Source: Ammonifex degensii KC4 (lineage in GTDB: Bacteria > Bacillota > Desulfotomaculia > Desulfotomaculales > Ammonificaceae). From it: DNA of 64,000 bases. Positions 1 to 9,032 of this stretch are shown here, piece by piece (position 1 is the stretch's first letter; every line of letters starts with the position of its first letter). The stretch lies in NCBI RefSeq assembly GCF_000024605.1, contig NC_013385.1, positions 863,501 through 927,500 on the forward strand, written 5' to 3'. The position numbers and the translations under genes are program-made. The notes beneath the pieces are model-generated. The model saw only the letters and a program-made list of their open reading frames with translations, did not search any database and had not been told where the DNA came from.

Positions 1-171
1 CCTCAGCCTCTGCCTTTCCTGTTGTACTTGTGGTACCACTTTTAGAAAAATGGGGGGAGCGCGAGGGGAAAGTCCACCCCCTCAATTCATTGAGGGGATA
101 CACGGACCCCCTCGCGGTATAACTTGCAGGTATAATGGCATAAAGGCCCAGGGAAAGGAGGTGAAACGTGA

Positions 172-1400
172 GTGCCCCTCGTCACCCTCAGAGCCCAGGT
201 TCACGCCGACCCCGAGACCCTGGCCGTCCTCAAGGACGCCATGTTTTGCGCCACCAAGGTCTACAACGGCCTCCTCTGGCACCTCCGGAAGGAGTACGAA
301 GAGACCGGGAAGGTGGACATATCCCGCAAAAACCTCAACCGCATCTTAAAAGAACTCCCCCGGGCGAAGGGCTACTACTCGATGTCCGTGCAGCTCACGC
401 GGGAAGAAGTGCGAGAAGCATATAAGTCTTTCTTTGCCCTCAAGAAAAAGGGCCTCACGCAGCACGAGGCTCCAGGATTTCGCCGGAAAGATTATCTCTC
501 CCCGCTCAAGTACGTCCAGAGCGGCTTCAAGGTGGAAGGAGATAAGGTCACGGTTTCTCTGGGCACCGGCCGGGAAGACGGGGTGAGGGAAGTTTCCTTC
601 CGCATTTCCCACCGTCCCGGCGTGGAGTACGAGCGGGTGCGGGAGCTCTCCATCACCTACGACAAGGTGTCCGGGCGAATCGAAGCCCGTCTGGTGGAGG
701 TGAAGGCGAACCCGTGTCCCGGCAGACTGAGGGTAGCCTTGGATCTGGGGGAGACCATCCTCATGGCGGCCGCCTTCGAGGACGGGACCGTGCTGCTCTA
801 CTCCGGCAGGTTTATCAAGTCGGTGAGGCGGTACTGGCAGAAGGTACGGGCAAGCCTCAAGCCAAACTCCCGCAGGTGGAGGGAGGTAGCCCACCGGGAA
901 AAGCTTCAGGTGGAGCACTTGCTCCACGTGGCCACGTCCCACTTCATAGAGGAGTGCGTGAGGCGGGGTGTGGGAGAGATAGCCATCGGGGCGATCACGG
1001 GCATCCGCGAGAGCATCGACTATGGTGATCGGCTCAACCAGAGGCTGCACGCCTGGCCGTACCGGAAGCTCATCAACATGCTCAAGTACAAGGGGGCGTT
1101 GGCGGGATCATGGCCCGGGACAATGTGGACGAGAGGAACACGTCTGTGCGCTGTCACGCCTGCGGGCGTGTACTGCCTTCCAACCGGAAACACAGGGGGC
1201 TTTACGTGTGTTCCTGTGGGTGGAAGGCGCAGGCGGATGTAAACGGTTCTTTGAACATTTTCGAGAGGGCGTACGAGGTATCTCCCGTCAAGGGGAGTAG
1301 TGGCCGTGTGGCGCGGCCTGTGGTCCTGTCGCTCCACCTGGGGTGGCACGGAGTCCACGAACCAAAGCGCAAGGAAAAGACCTTGCGTGCATCCCTTTAA
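172..1400 (+). pseudogene. tnpB: TnpB-family RNA-guided nuclease gene, broken by a one-base frameshift
   Basis: The first part (172 to about 1106) carries the N-terminal domain and the RuvC-I motif VALDLGE near residue 186. The reading frame that continues from 1110 carries the zinc ribbon (CHAC then CSCGWKA) and RuvC-III (QADVNG). The two halves join cleanly if one G is restored in the GGG run at 1104-1106, which would read AGIMARDNVDERNTS, a normal TnpB junction. At the usual RuvC-II glutamate position the sequence is AIGAITGIRES, with glycine in place of Glu. The start GTG/ATG region follows AAAGGAGGTGAAACG. As it stands the nuclease would lose its zinc ribbon and third catalytic Asp, so it is probably inactive unless translation shifts frame. 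Confidence 0.85.
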
Positions 1401-1428
1401 AGGGATGCCCCTCAATTCATTGAGGGGA
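1245..1428 (+). ncRNA. Candidate omega (reRNA) scaffold at the tnpB 3' end
   Basis: The 3' tail of tnpB and the element end are structured: GGCCGTGTGGCGCGGCC, CACCTGGGGTGG and GCATCCCTTTAAAGGGATGC can each fold as hairpins, followed by the end palindrome at 1409-1428. In TnpB elements the guide RNA scaffold covers exactly this right-end region, and the guide begins just outside it. The assignment is by position and structure only. Confidence 0.35.
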
Positions 1429-1494
1429 GGACGTCACGACTAGAAGTTCATGCTATAATGAAAGCAAGAACGTACTACACAGGGAGGGAAGGTT

Positions 1495-1701
1495 TTGAAA
1501 ACGAGGGAAAAGGTCAAGGCCGTGCAGGTGCGCTTGAGCGAGGAAGAATGGCGCTTCCTGCGCCGCCTGGCGGTCGACCTGGACACCACGGTGTCGGAAA
1601 TTATCCGCAGCTACATCGGCTACCTGCGGTGTGGGGGCAGGCCCGTCGGCCTCGTATCCGGAGAAGGACAGGAGAGGGACAATGCGGACGCTGAGCGTTG
1701 A
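1495..1701 (+). CDS. Ribbon-helix-helix (CopG/Arc-type) small protein
   Basis: A 68-residue protein with a TTG start at 1495, behind AGGGAGGGAAGG. The segment VQVRLSEEEWRFLRRLAVDLDTTVSEIIRSYI has the beta-strand, helix, turn, helix pattern of ribbon-helix-helix DNA-binding proteins, which act as dimers. Such proteins are often antitoxins or autoregulators. No toxin-like partner is visible: the 150 bases that follow contain only a 36-codon ORF (1682-1792) of no recognisable type. It lies just upstream of the MoxR gene and could regulate it; that is an inference from position. Confidence 0.7.
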   Translation: MKTREKVKAVQVRLSEEEWRFLRRLAVDLDTTVSEIIRSYIGYLRCGGRPVGLVSGEGQERDNADAER

Positions 1702-1851
1702 CTTCCACTATCTGACCGACCAGGTCCTGTCGCCCCTGACGCTGCGCCTAGGGCAAGGCTCGACGCCACAGTACGCGGGCTTGCCAGGTTGATTCGGAGC
1801 GTGAGCCTGAAGTAGCCGTTAAAGGTTTAAAAAGGAAAAGGAGGAAAAAGC

Positions 1852-2772
1852 GTGACTCGGGAAGAATGGCGCAGAGCTCTTGAGGGCGCTGGCTACATCC
1901 CTACCGAAGAAATATGCAGCGCTCTCTGCCTCGCGGAGGCCTTAAAAAAGCCCTTGCTGGTGGAAGGCCCTCCGGGGGCGGGTAAAACATACTTGGCAAA
2001 GGCTGCCGCTTCGGTGCTGGGGGCCGATGTGGTGCGGCTCCAGTGCTACGAAGGTATAGACGTAAGCCGCGCCGTGTACGAGTACAACTACGGCAAGCAG
2101 TTGCTCTACCTGAACGCCCTGCGCGACCGGGTCTCCCAGATGCTGAACGGCACGAAGAGCATGTCCGAGGCAGTGGCCGTCCTGGACAGGGAGGCCCCCT
2201 TCTGGGGCGACGAGTTTCTGGTGCGCAGGCCGCTGCTGCAGGCCCTGGCCCCGGAGGACGGGAGGAAGAAGGTCTTGCTGATCGACGAGGTGGACCGCGC
2301 CGACCGGGAGTTCGAGGCCTTGCTGCTCGAGGCTTTGTCGGAATGGGCCGTGACGATACCGGAGTACGGCAGGGTCGCTGCCGAAGAACCGCCCCTAACC
2401 GTCCTCACCTCCAACAGGACGCGGGACCTGTCGGACGCCCTGCGCAGGCGGTGCCTGTACCTCTGGCTGGACCTCCCGGACGCGGACCGGGAGGCGAGGA
2501 TAATCGAAGCGCAGGTCCCGGGGGCGAGCAGGGAGTTTGCGTTGAAGGTCGCCAGGGTCGTGCAGGAGTACCGGAAGATGTCCCCGAGGCATGTAGCCTC
2601 CGTGGCGGAGGCGGTAGAGCTGGCAGCAGCCCTTCTCGCCACGGCGGGCGAGGGCTTTACGCCCGAAGATGTGGGCGCGGCGGCGGCAGTCTTCGCCAAG
2701 CACAGGGACGATGTGAAGCTGGCGATCCGGGCCGCCGAGAGGGCTCTGGGGGGGAAGGGCGGTGCTAACTGA
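1852..2772 (+). CDS. MoxR-family AAA+ ATPase (CoxD-like)
   Basis: The 306-residue product has a Walker A motif GPPGAGKT at about residue 40, a Walker B LLIDEVDRAD at about residue 143, a sensor-1 TSN and arginines in the C-terminal lid, the layout of MoxR AAA+ proteins. MoxR ATPases usually work as chaperones that remodel a target together with a VWA protein. Here the next gene is such a VWA protein and overlaps it by 11 bases, so the two are translationally coupled. The GTG start follows AAAAGGAGG at good spacing. GC content is high compared with the priA-rsmB block. The target of the pair is unknown. Confidence 0.9.
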   Translation: MTREEWRRALEGAGYIPTEEICSALCLAEALKKPLLVEGPPGAGKTYLAKAAASVLGADVVRLQCYEGIDVSRAVYEYNYGKQLLYLNALRDRVSQMLNGTKSMSEAVAVLDREAPFWGDEFLVRRPLLQALAPEDGRKKVLLIDEVDRADREFEALLLEALSEWAVTIPEYGRVAAEEPPLTVLTSNRTRDLSDALRRRCLYLWLDLPDADREARIIEAQVPGASREFALKVARVVQEYRKMSPRHVASVAEAVELAAALLATAGEGFTPEDVGAAAAVFAKHRDDVKLAIRAAERALGGKGGAN

Positions 2773-4231
2773 CACGGCCCTGTCTTCTTCTCTTACCCGC
2801 TTTGCCGCCCGCCTCCGCGAGCGGGGCATGATGGTCAGCCCTGCCGAGGTGGCCGACGCGGTGGAGGCGGTAAGGAACCTGGTCCCGCTGTCCCTGAGGG
2901 AACTGAGAGGAATACTCCGCCCCTGCATGGCGAAGACGCCGGGGGACATAGCGGTGTTTGAGGATGTTTTCGACGAGTTTTTCCTGGGGGAGGAGGAAGT
3001 GATTGGCGCCGCGGCGGCGCTCGCCTGCCAGGCCAAGAGGGCGCGCGGGAGGGGCTGCCCCCCCGGTGGGGACACCGCCCAGGGAGCGGGAGACGGGGAG
3101 AGCCGCCCTGGGGGCGAGGCACAGGGGTGGAAAAAGGCCCTCCAGGAAGACCCGTCCGTACCCGATTCTGTAAGGAAGTTCGTGGCGGGCGACAGGCTGG
3201 GTGCGGCCGTCGCCCTGGCCCATTCCCCGCTGACGGAGGACGACAGAAGGGCGGTAGCAGACGCCGTCCTGAGGGCGGCTTCTTCGGGGGCCTTGGGCAG
3301 GGACGCCTTGGAGGAATTGACGGCGACTTTAAAGGAATTTGCGGAGCTCGCCGCGGCGGTCGAGCGCAGGCGCCGCAGGACCCCGGGTGACAAAAAGTTC
3401 CGCCCCCCGCTTCCGGCGGTGAGTCCGGCGAGGTCTCTTCCCGCAGGCGCGTGGGAGTGGGATGCCGGGCTGCCGGAGCACCTGCTCAGGGCCCGCCTGG
3501 AAGGACTGGACGCCCGCACCCTGGCCTGGCTGACAGGGGAGATAGAACGGGCGGCCGCGTCCCTGAGGCCGCTCCTGGAGCGGAGCTGCGGGGTGGTCCG
3601 GAGGAGGCTCGGCGTGGACTACAGGGAGACTATGAGGCTGAGCCTGGCCACCTTCGGCGAGCCGTTCCGCATCGCTTTCTCGGCGCGGCGCAGGAAGCTG
3701 CGGAGAATAGTCACCGTCTGCGACATCTCCGGCTCCGTAAAGAAGGTGGCGGGGCTGATGCTGGCCTTCATGTACGGCCTGCACCGGGCCTTCTCGGGCA
3801 GGGTCCGCCACTTCGTCTTCGTCTCGGAGGTGGACGAGGTAACCCCCTACTTCGCCTGCGACTCCTACGCAGAGTGCTTCGACCGCGTGACGACCTCCGC
3901 CGCGGTGGACTACTACGGCTACTCCGACTACGGCAAGGCGCTGACGCTCCTGTGGAAGAGGCATAGAGACGCCTTCGACCACGAGACGCTCGCCATATTC
4001 CTGGGGGACGCCCGGACGAACCGGAGGGATCCGAAGGCGGGTGTCCTGGCGGAGCTGGCCGCCAGGACGAGGAAGACCTTCTTCCTCAACCCTGAAGACC
4101 CTTCGAAGTGGGGGACGGGGGACTCCGTTGCCTTCATCTACCGGGAAGTGGTCGAGATGCGGGATGTCAGTACGCTGGAGCGCCTGGTGGCTTTTCTGAA
4201 GATGCTTCCCGGGATGGTGGTTGTGTGGTGA
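2762..4231 (+). CDS. VWA-domain protein (CoxE-like) partner of the MoxR ATPase
   Basis: A 489-residue protein. The N-terminal 200 residues are helical, with a charged Gly/Pro-rich stretch. The C-terminal half has a von Willebrand factor A domain with the metal-site motif CDISGS at about residue 321 and a later GDART, matching the DxSxS and later MIDAS positions. The pattern is that of CoxE/YehP-type proteins, which act with MoxR ATPases. The GTG start at 2762 lies inside the moxR-like gene, and the stop TGA overlaps the GTG start of the next gene (GTGA), so all three genes form one tight operon. No signal peptide is seen, so it is predicted to be cytoplasmic. Confidence 0.85.
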   Translation: MLTDTALSSSLTRFAARLRERGMMVSPAEVADAVEAVRNLVPLSLRELRGILRPCMAKTPGDIAVFEDVFDEFFLGEEEVIGAAAALACQAKRARGRGCPPGGDTAQGAGDGESRPGGEAQGWKKALQEDPSVPDSVRKFVAGDRLGAAVALAHSPLTEDDRRAVADAVLRAASSGALGRDALEELTATLKEFAELAAAVERRRRRTPGDKKFRPPLPAVSPARSLPAGAWEWDAGLPEHLLRARLEGLDARTLAWLTGEIERAAASLRPLLERSCGVVRRRLGVDYRETMRLSLATFGEPFRIAFSARRRKLRRIVTVCDISGSVKKVAGLMLAFMYGLHRAFSGRVRHFVFVSEVDEVTPYFACDSYAECFDRVTTSAAVDYYGYSDYGKALTLLWKRHRDAFDHETLAIFLGDARTNRRDPKAGVLAELAARTRKTFFLNPEDPSKWGTGDSVAFIYREVVEMRDVSTLERLVAFLKMLPGMVVVW

Positions 4232-6051
4232 AAGTGCTTCATCAGATGGGGGCTCGGGTGGTGGGGGCTCTGCTTGCGGGGCTTCAGGCGAAGGGGCTCT
4301 CCGTCCCGCCCGGGAGCGCCGGGAGGTTCCGCGTGTCGAAGAAAGGGAACCTCCTGCTGGACGAGAAGCTGCTTCTGGCTTCCGATACGGCCAGGACCCT
4401 TGGGTGCGAGACGCCGGAGGCCGTGCTGGAGCTCCTCCGCAGCTCGCTCTCGGACGAGGCCGCCTCCGAGATACACCAAGTGCTTTGCTCCCCGCCGGGG
4501 GGAAAGGAACCGCGGCAGATCACCGCCCTCGACTTCGTCGCGAAGCCCCCCGAAGAGCTTGCCGAGAAAATCTGGCCCGTGTTCGAGGCGAAGCATATGG
4601 CGCACTCCCAAGAGCTGGCTGCATATGCGGAGGAAGTCTTCCGCGACCTTCCCGCCGGGCCTCCGGAGAACGCGCGGGCGGTGGCGCGGGCGCGCTGCCG
4701 CCCCAAACCGGAGGACCTGACCTTCAGGTATGACGGGGCGGTCTGCTTGGCCGTGTGCTCGGCCTGCGGCTTCACGCTGGCGTTCTCCGCGTCCGTAGGG
4801 AGGCACCTTCCGGGCCACCCCAAGAACTCTTCGCTCGGCCAGGACAAAGACGAGCTGTCCGACCTGGCGGGCAAGGCTCTCTCGCGGAGGCTGGCAGAGG
4901 CCGGGCTGCCTGGCAAGCTGGAAGGGCTGGCCCGTGAGGTGAAGGCGGCGCTGGCGGAGAGAATATGCCTTCCGGAGGTCTACCGCTGGCTGAAGGTACT
5001 GGACTCGGTCGCGTCGGGCATCCAGAAAGGAAGCATCCGGTGGCAGGGTAGCGGGTGGGTCGTCGCTTCTTTTTCTCTCCCTTCGGCAGACCCCACCTAT
5101 CTTGTAGAGTACTTCGAACGGCGGACAAAAGAAGTCCTCTCGCTGCCGAGCACTCCCTTAGAGGGACTACGGGAAGTGTTGAGGCGGTTCTGGGAAGGGT
5201 CCGGTCGGAAGGTGTGGGAGAAGGCCGAAGCGCTGCATTCTGCCCTGTCGCCCATCATGAAGGCTCTGCCGGAGGTCCGCCGTTCTTACGAGAATATGCG
5301 CCGCTTTGCCGAAGCCCTCTCGGAGGGCAGGATCAGGGTGACCGGGGAAGGGCAGTGCTTCGTGGGAAACGAATGCCTCAAGCAGTTCGACGGGCAGACG
5401 CTCGCCAGGATTTTGGACAGGCTCTTTTCTGCCTTCGAACGGGCGGTCCAGCAGAACATGGCTTTCGGGCTGTCCGACGAGCAAGTGCCTGCCGAAATCC
5501 TGAACAGGCTTCTCCCGGCCCCCGGGCAGAAAGGCGGAGAAAAACTGGACAGAGAGGTCGTCTTGGAAGTACTCCGCCTGCTGGCCGCACGCCCGAAGAA
5601 GATGGGGGCGACGACGGTTGCCGCCGTGCTGGCTGGCAGCCGGGCCAAGAAAGTATCAGACCGCGGGTTTGACAAGCTACCTTCGTTTGGCCGCTTTAAG
5701 GGCCTGTATACGCAGCAGGAATTGGTCCGGGTCGTAGAGAGAATGGTTCGGGCGGGCCTCGTCGCCGAGACCTATGTAGGTGTCCACGGCCTGAGGGTGC
5801 TGTACCTCCCCAGAGAGGTGGAGAAGGCGCTGCTCTCCTCCCTCTCGTCGGAGGAAGGTACCCTGGAAGTAGAGGATGCGCGGGTGAAGCGGGCCGCGCG
5901 GGCAATACAGAAGCACAGCTGGGGCGAGCTTGCAGAAATGGCGCGGGACGGTTTCTTCCCGGCAGAAGCGGCGCTGGCGGCCGCAGCAGCGCTCTGGCCT
6001 TCAGGTAAGGCGCCGAAGCTCCTCAAAGAACTCCGCACACAAAAACTCTAG
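4228..6051 (+). CDS. Large protein with C2H2-like zinc finger and RQC-like winged helix, third gene of the MoxR-VWA operon
   Basis: A 607-residue protein; the GTG at 4228 overlaps the preceding stop, and longer upstream ORF extension is unlikely to be translated. Around residue 178 the spacing CSAC, 12 residues, HLPGH matches a C-x2-C-x12-H-x3-H zinc finger. Around residues 440-530 the order VLRLLAARPKK, VLAGSRAKKVSDRG, LPSFGRFKGLYTQQEL, VVERMVRAGLVAET strongly resembles the RQC winged helix of RecQ helicases, which binds DNA duplex ends and forks. No helicase motifs are present. The rest is helical and unrecognised. Together with MoxR and VWA partners this suggests a remodelling machine whose target is DNA-bound. 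Function is unknown; the domain calls are by eye. Confidence 0.65.
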   Translation: MKVLHQMGARVVGALLAGLQAKGLSVPPGSAGRFRVSKKGNLLLDEKLLLASDTARTLGCETPEAVLELLRSSLSDEAASEIHQVLCSPPGGKEPRQITALDFVAKPPEELAEKIWPVFEAKHMAHSQELAAYAEEVFRDLPAGPPENARAVARARCRPKPEDLTFRYDGAVCLAVCSACGFTLAFSASVGRHLPGHPKNSSLGQDKDELSDLAGKALSRRLAEAGLPGKLEGLAREVKAALAERICLPEVYRWLKVLDSVASGIQKGSIRWQGSGWVVASFSLPSADPTYLVEYFERRTKEVLSLPSTPLEGLREVLRRFWEGSGRKVWEKAEALHSALSPIMKALPEVRRSYENMRRFAEALSEGRIRVTGEGQCFVGNECLKQFDGQTLARILDRLFSAFERAVQQNMAFGLSDEQVPAEILNRLLPAPGQKGGEKLDREVVLEVLRLLAARPKKMGATTVAAVLAGSRAKKVSDRGFDKLPSFGRFKGLYTQQELVRVVERMVRAGLVAETYVGVHGLRVLYLPREVEKALLSSLSSEEGTLEVEDARVKRAARAIQKHSWGELAEMARDGFFPAEAALAAAAALWPSGKAPKLLKELRTQKL

Positions 6052-6110
6052 CAAAAAAAGTGTAGGGGGATGATGAACCGTGTCGGATAGGAAACGCGTG
6101 CGGGAGCATA

Positions 6111-6313
6111 ACGCTAAAGCAGGCTCTGAGATGGGCTCAGGCACGGAAGCTCCTTTGCTACAACCCGGCAGAAGGAATCCCCGCACCCCGGGGAGAAACT
6201 GAAGAAGTAACACCCTGGACGGATGAAGAGGCCGCCCGCTTCCTGGAGTACATTGCCGGATTGACAGCGGATTGACAACCGGAACCGAAAAGTCAGGTGG
6301 GAAGCAGGAGTGA
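6111..6313 (+). pseudogene. Tyrosine integrase relic with a large internal deletion
   Basis: Frame 1 reads LKQALRWAQARKLLCYNPAEGIPAPRGETEE...WTDEEAARFLEYIA (6111 to about 6256), which lines up almost residue by residue with the core-binding domain end of the integrase at 31470-32450 (LRRALRWARRRKLLSHDP, WTEEEARRFLEHLE). It then passes directly, in another frame, to RIDSGLTTGTEKSGGKQE and a stop at 6313, matching the last residues of the same integrase (RIDRRLTAATGKPDGERV). The whole catalytic domain is therefore missing. It marks the right edge of the MoxR-VWA island as a decayed integration. Confidence 0.8.
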
Positions 6314-6337
6314 CGCTCCCGGGCAATTTGATCAAAG

Positions 6338-8551
6338 ATGGTTGAACAGGGAGAAAAAGTGGTTCAGGTGGCGGTGGCCTTGCCCTTGCCGCCGGGAAAA
6401 GAAGTTTACTCCTACCGCCTACCCCCGCAGCTGGCGGAAAAGGTGATCCCGGGCGCGCGGGTAGTGGTTCCCTTCCGTGGGAGACCGGTGGTAGGGGTAG
6501 TGGTCGAACTAGAGGAAGAGATACCGGAAGGGGTAAAGGAGCTCAAACCGATAATCAGAGTGGAGGAGGCGAAGCCCCTTCCCCCTAAGCTTCTGCGGTT
6601 GGGGGAATGGCTGGCCGAGCGCTACCTCTGCTCTTTGGGTGAGGCTTTGCTGGCTCTTACGGCGCCCCCGGGAGAGAAAGAGGAGTATTACTTTCCCGCT
6701 GAGGACCGGGATCTGGAAGAGACCATCGAGGCTTTATCACGCCGTTTCCCTGCCCAGGCCCGGGCCTTGGCGGTGGTAGTGGCCTTCCCCGGTATCGATC
6801 GTTTGTCCCTTTTGCGGGAGGCCGGGGTGAAGGCGCAAACCTTAGACGCCCTCTGGCGCAAGGGTCTAGTCCGGAAAGAAAAGGCTTCGTTTAAAGCCCT
6901 ACCTTTTCCCTTCACTCCTGCAGAAACTGGCCTTTCTTTGACTCCGGCCCAAGCCAAAGCACTTTCGCGCGTGGAAGAAGCTTTGAACCGTAAGACACCT
7001 GCAGTCCTGCTGCTGCACGGGGTCACTGGCAGTGGCAAGACAGAGGTTTACCTGCGGGCGGCTTCCCTGACTTTAGCACAAGGGCGTCAGGTAATAGTGC
7101 TGGTGCCGGAGATAGTTCTAGCCTACCAACTGGTGGAGCAATTTCGTTCTCGCTTCGGAGACCGGGTGGCGGTATTGCACAGCGCGCTGGGGGAACGAGA
7201 AAGGGGTACCTCCTGGCAGCGGGTGGAGCGAGGAGAGGCGCCGGTAGTGATAGGAGCCCGCTCGGCCGTTTTTGCTCCCGTTTCTCGCCTGGGCCTTATC
7301 GTGCTGGACGAGGAACACGAGCCTGCTTATAAGCAGGAGCAGGTGCCCCGCTATCATGCCCGGGAGGTGGCGCTGGCCCGGGCGGCCCAGGACGGGGCGG
7401 TGGTGCTGCTGGGAAGCGCTACTCCCTCCTTAGAGACCTACGCGCGGGCTCTAGCCGGGCATTACGAACTTTTAGAGCTTCCCCAGCGGGTGGACGGGAG
7501 CCCCTTGCCCCAAGTACGTCTGGTCGACCTGCGCGAGGAGTACCGCCGGGGGATGACCGGTCTTTTCAGCCGGTTTCTCTTGAAGCGCATAAAGGAAAAG
7601 CTCAGGCTCGGGGAGCAGGTGATTCTTTTTCTCAACCGGCGGGGGTTTGCCGCCTTTGTCCTCTGCCGCTCTTGCGGCCGCATCCTGCGCTGCCCGCACT
7701 GCGACATTGCCCTTACTTTTTACCAGCCGGATCTGCTGCTGTGCCACTACTGCCACTACCGGATCCGTCGGCAGAAGCTTTTCTGTCCTTACTGCGGCAA
7801 GGGAGAACTGGAGCTTTATGGGGCGGGCACGCAGCGCCTGGAGGCAGAAGTCAAATCCCTCTTTCCGGAGGCGCGGGTAGCTCGGCTGGATGCAGAGACT
7901 ACTTCCCGGCGCGGCAGCCACGAGGCCATCCTCTCGGCCGTCGCGCGCCGGGAAGTAGATATTCTCATCGGCACCCAGATGGTGGCTAAGGGGCTCGACC
8001 TGCCCGGAGTCACCCTGGTGGGAGTGGTGAACGCCGACGTCACCTTAACCTTACCTGACTTCCGTGCGGCGGAGCGCACTTTCCAGTTGCTCTACCAGGT
8101 GGCCGGACGGGCCGGACGCGGAGGTACGCCGGGAGAGGTAGTCATCCAGTCGCACTGTCCTGAGCATTACGCCATTTACCTGAGCGCCCGGCAAGATTTC
8201 TCTACCTTTGCCCGCCGGGAGTTGGCCCTCCGCCGGCGCTTCGAGTATCCTCCTTTCTCCCACCTGGCGCGGGTGGTCTTCACCGGGGCGGCGGAAAATA
8301 AGGTGAGGGAGCGGGCCCTGCGCTTCCGGGAGTTACTCTTGGCCGAGGCGGGGGAGGAAATTACCGTGTTAGGTCCGGCCCCCTGTCCGCTGGGAAAGTT
8401 GAAAGGTTTTTGGCGGTGGCATATCATTCTGAAAGGAAGGAAAGCCAAGCCTCTGCGGGAAATATTAAGGGAAACGGTAGAACAGGCAAAGCGCAAAGCA
8501 GGAGCCGAGGTGAAAATAGCACTAGACATCGATCCCCTGAGCATGCTCTGA
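6338..8551 (+). CDS. priA: Primosomal protein N' (replication restart helicase PriA)
   Basis: A 737-residue superfamily 2 helicase that reloads the replisome at stalled forks. Visible motifs are Walker [12 protein letters not shown] near residue 227, [10 protein letters not shown] near 324, a zinc-binding insert with four CxxC pairs (CRSC, CPHC, CHYC, CPYC) at about 442-487, and the late helicase motifs [10 protein letters not shown] and QVAGRAGRG. The length is typical. It begins the priA-def-fmt-rsmB block, a common order in Firmicutes. The ATG at 6338 is only about 25 bases after the integrase relic, so the ancestral promoter region may have been replaced. Confidence 0.97.
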   Translation: MVEQGEKVVQVAVALPLPPGKEVYSYRLPPQLAEKVIPGARVVVPFRGRPVVGVVVELEEEIPEGVKELKPIIRVEEAKPLPPKLLRLGEWLAERYLCSLGEALLALTAPPGEKEEYYFPAEDRDLEETIEALSRRFPAQARALAVVVAFPGIDRLSLLREAGVKAQTLDALWRKGLVRKEKASFKALPFPFTPAETGLSLTPAQAKALSRVEEALNRKTPAVLLLHGVTGSGKTEVYLRAASLTLAQGRQVIVLVPEIVLAYQLVEQFRSRFGDRVAVLHSALGERERGTSWQRVERGEAPVVIGARSAVFAPVSRLGLIVLDEEHEPAYKQEQVPRYHAREVALARAAQDGAVVLLGSATPSLETYARALAGHYELLELPQRVDGSPLPQVRLVDLREEYRRGMTGLFSRFLLKRIKEKLRLGEQVILFLNRRGFAAFVLCRSCGRILRCPHCDIALTFYQPDLLLCHYCHYRIRRQKLFCPYCGKGELELYGAGTQRLEAEVKSLFPEARVARLDAETTSRRGSHEAILSAVARREVDILIGTQMVAKGLDLPGVTLVGVVNADVTLTLPDFRAAERTFQLLYQVAGRAGRGGTPGEVVIQSHCPEHYAIYLSARQDFSTFARRELALRRRFEYPPFSHLARVVFTGAAENKVRERALRFRELLLAEAGEEITVLGPAPCPLGKLKGFWRWHIILKGRKAKPLREILRETVEQAKRKAGAEVKIALDIDPLSML

Positions 8552-8564
8552 GGAGGTTTTGCTT

Positions 8565-9029
8565 TTGGCCGTAAGGAAAATCGTCACCTTGGGGGACTCA
8601 GGAGACAAAGTACTCCGGGAGAAGGCCCAGCCGGTGGACAAGATCACCCCTCAGATCCAGAAACTGATCCGCGATATGACCGAGACTATGTACCGGGCTC
8701 AAGGGGTGGGGCTTGCTGCCCCGCAGGTAGGGGTCTCTTTACGCGTTATAGTGGTGGACACCGGTTCCAATCTCTATCAACTCATAAACCCGGAGATAGT
8801 AGCGAGGGAAGGGGAAGAGAAGGGGCGGGAAGGGTGTCTTAGCATTCCCGGCGTCTGGGGGGAAGTGGTGCGGGCGGCTTCAGTGCTGGTCCGGGCCTTG
8901 ACTCCCGAGGGTAGAGAAGTAAGCATTGAAGCTGATGGGCTTCTGGCCCGGGCCCTTCAGCACGAGATAGACCATTTGGACGGCATTCTTTTTATTGACC
9001 GGGCCGAAAAAGTTTACGAGGGGCAATGA
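8565..9029 (+). CDS. def: Peptide deformylase
   Basis: This iron or zinc hydrolase removes the formyl group from the N-terminal methionine of new proteins. All three family motifs are present: GLAAPQVG (about residue 48), EGCLSIPG (about 89) and QHEIDHLDG (about 131), which supply the metal-binding Cys and two His and the catalytic Glu. I chose the TTG at 8565 because AGGAGG at 8551-8556 lies 8 bases upstream; the in-frame TTG at 8559 is too close. It sits between priA and fmt, whose product makes the formyl group that this enzyme removes. Confidence 0.95.
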   Translation: MAVRKIVTLGDSGDKVLREKAQPVDKITPQIQKLIRDMTETMYRAQGVGLAAPQVGVSLRVIVVDTGSNLYQLINPEIVAREGEEKGREGCLSIPGVWGEVVRAASVLVRALTPEGREVSIEADGLLARALQHEIDHLDGILFIDRAEKVYEGQ

Positions 9030-9032
9030 CCT

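Larger units (their letters stand above)
79..1440 (+). mobile_element. TnpB-only (IS605/IS1341-type) insertion element with hairpin ends
   Basis: A 20-bp palindrome made of CCCCTCAATT and its complement occurs at both ends of this segment, at 79-98 and again at 1409-1428, and brackets a tnpB-type gene. The right copy is followed by GGACGTCAC, close to the GGAAGTCAC that follows the right hairpin of the second TnpB element near 17780. No tnpA transposase is present, so the element is either mobilised in trans or immobile. Exact outer boundaries cannot be fixed without an empty site. Confidence 0.7.

Noticed and set aside
1682-1792. 36-codon ORF overlapping the ribbon-helix-helix gene
   Set aside because: No ribosome site and no recognisable product; another frame (RLDATVRGLARLIRSVSLK) looks equally protein-like, so it may be a remnant.
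2395-3519. 374-codon minus-strand ORF opposite the MoxR/VWA genes
   Set aside because: Ser/Arg-rich, low-complexity product; shadow of real genes on the other strand.
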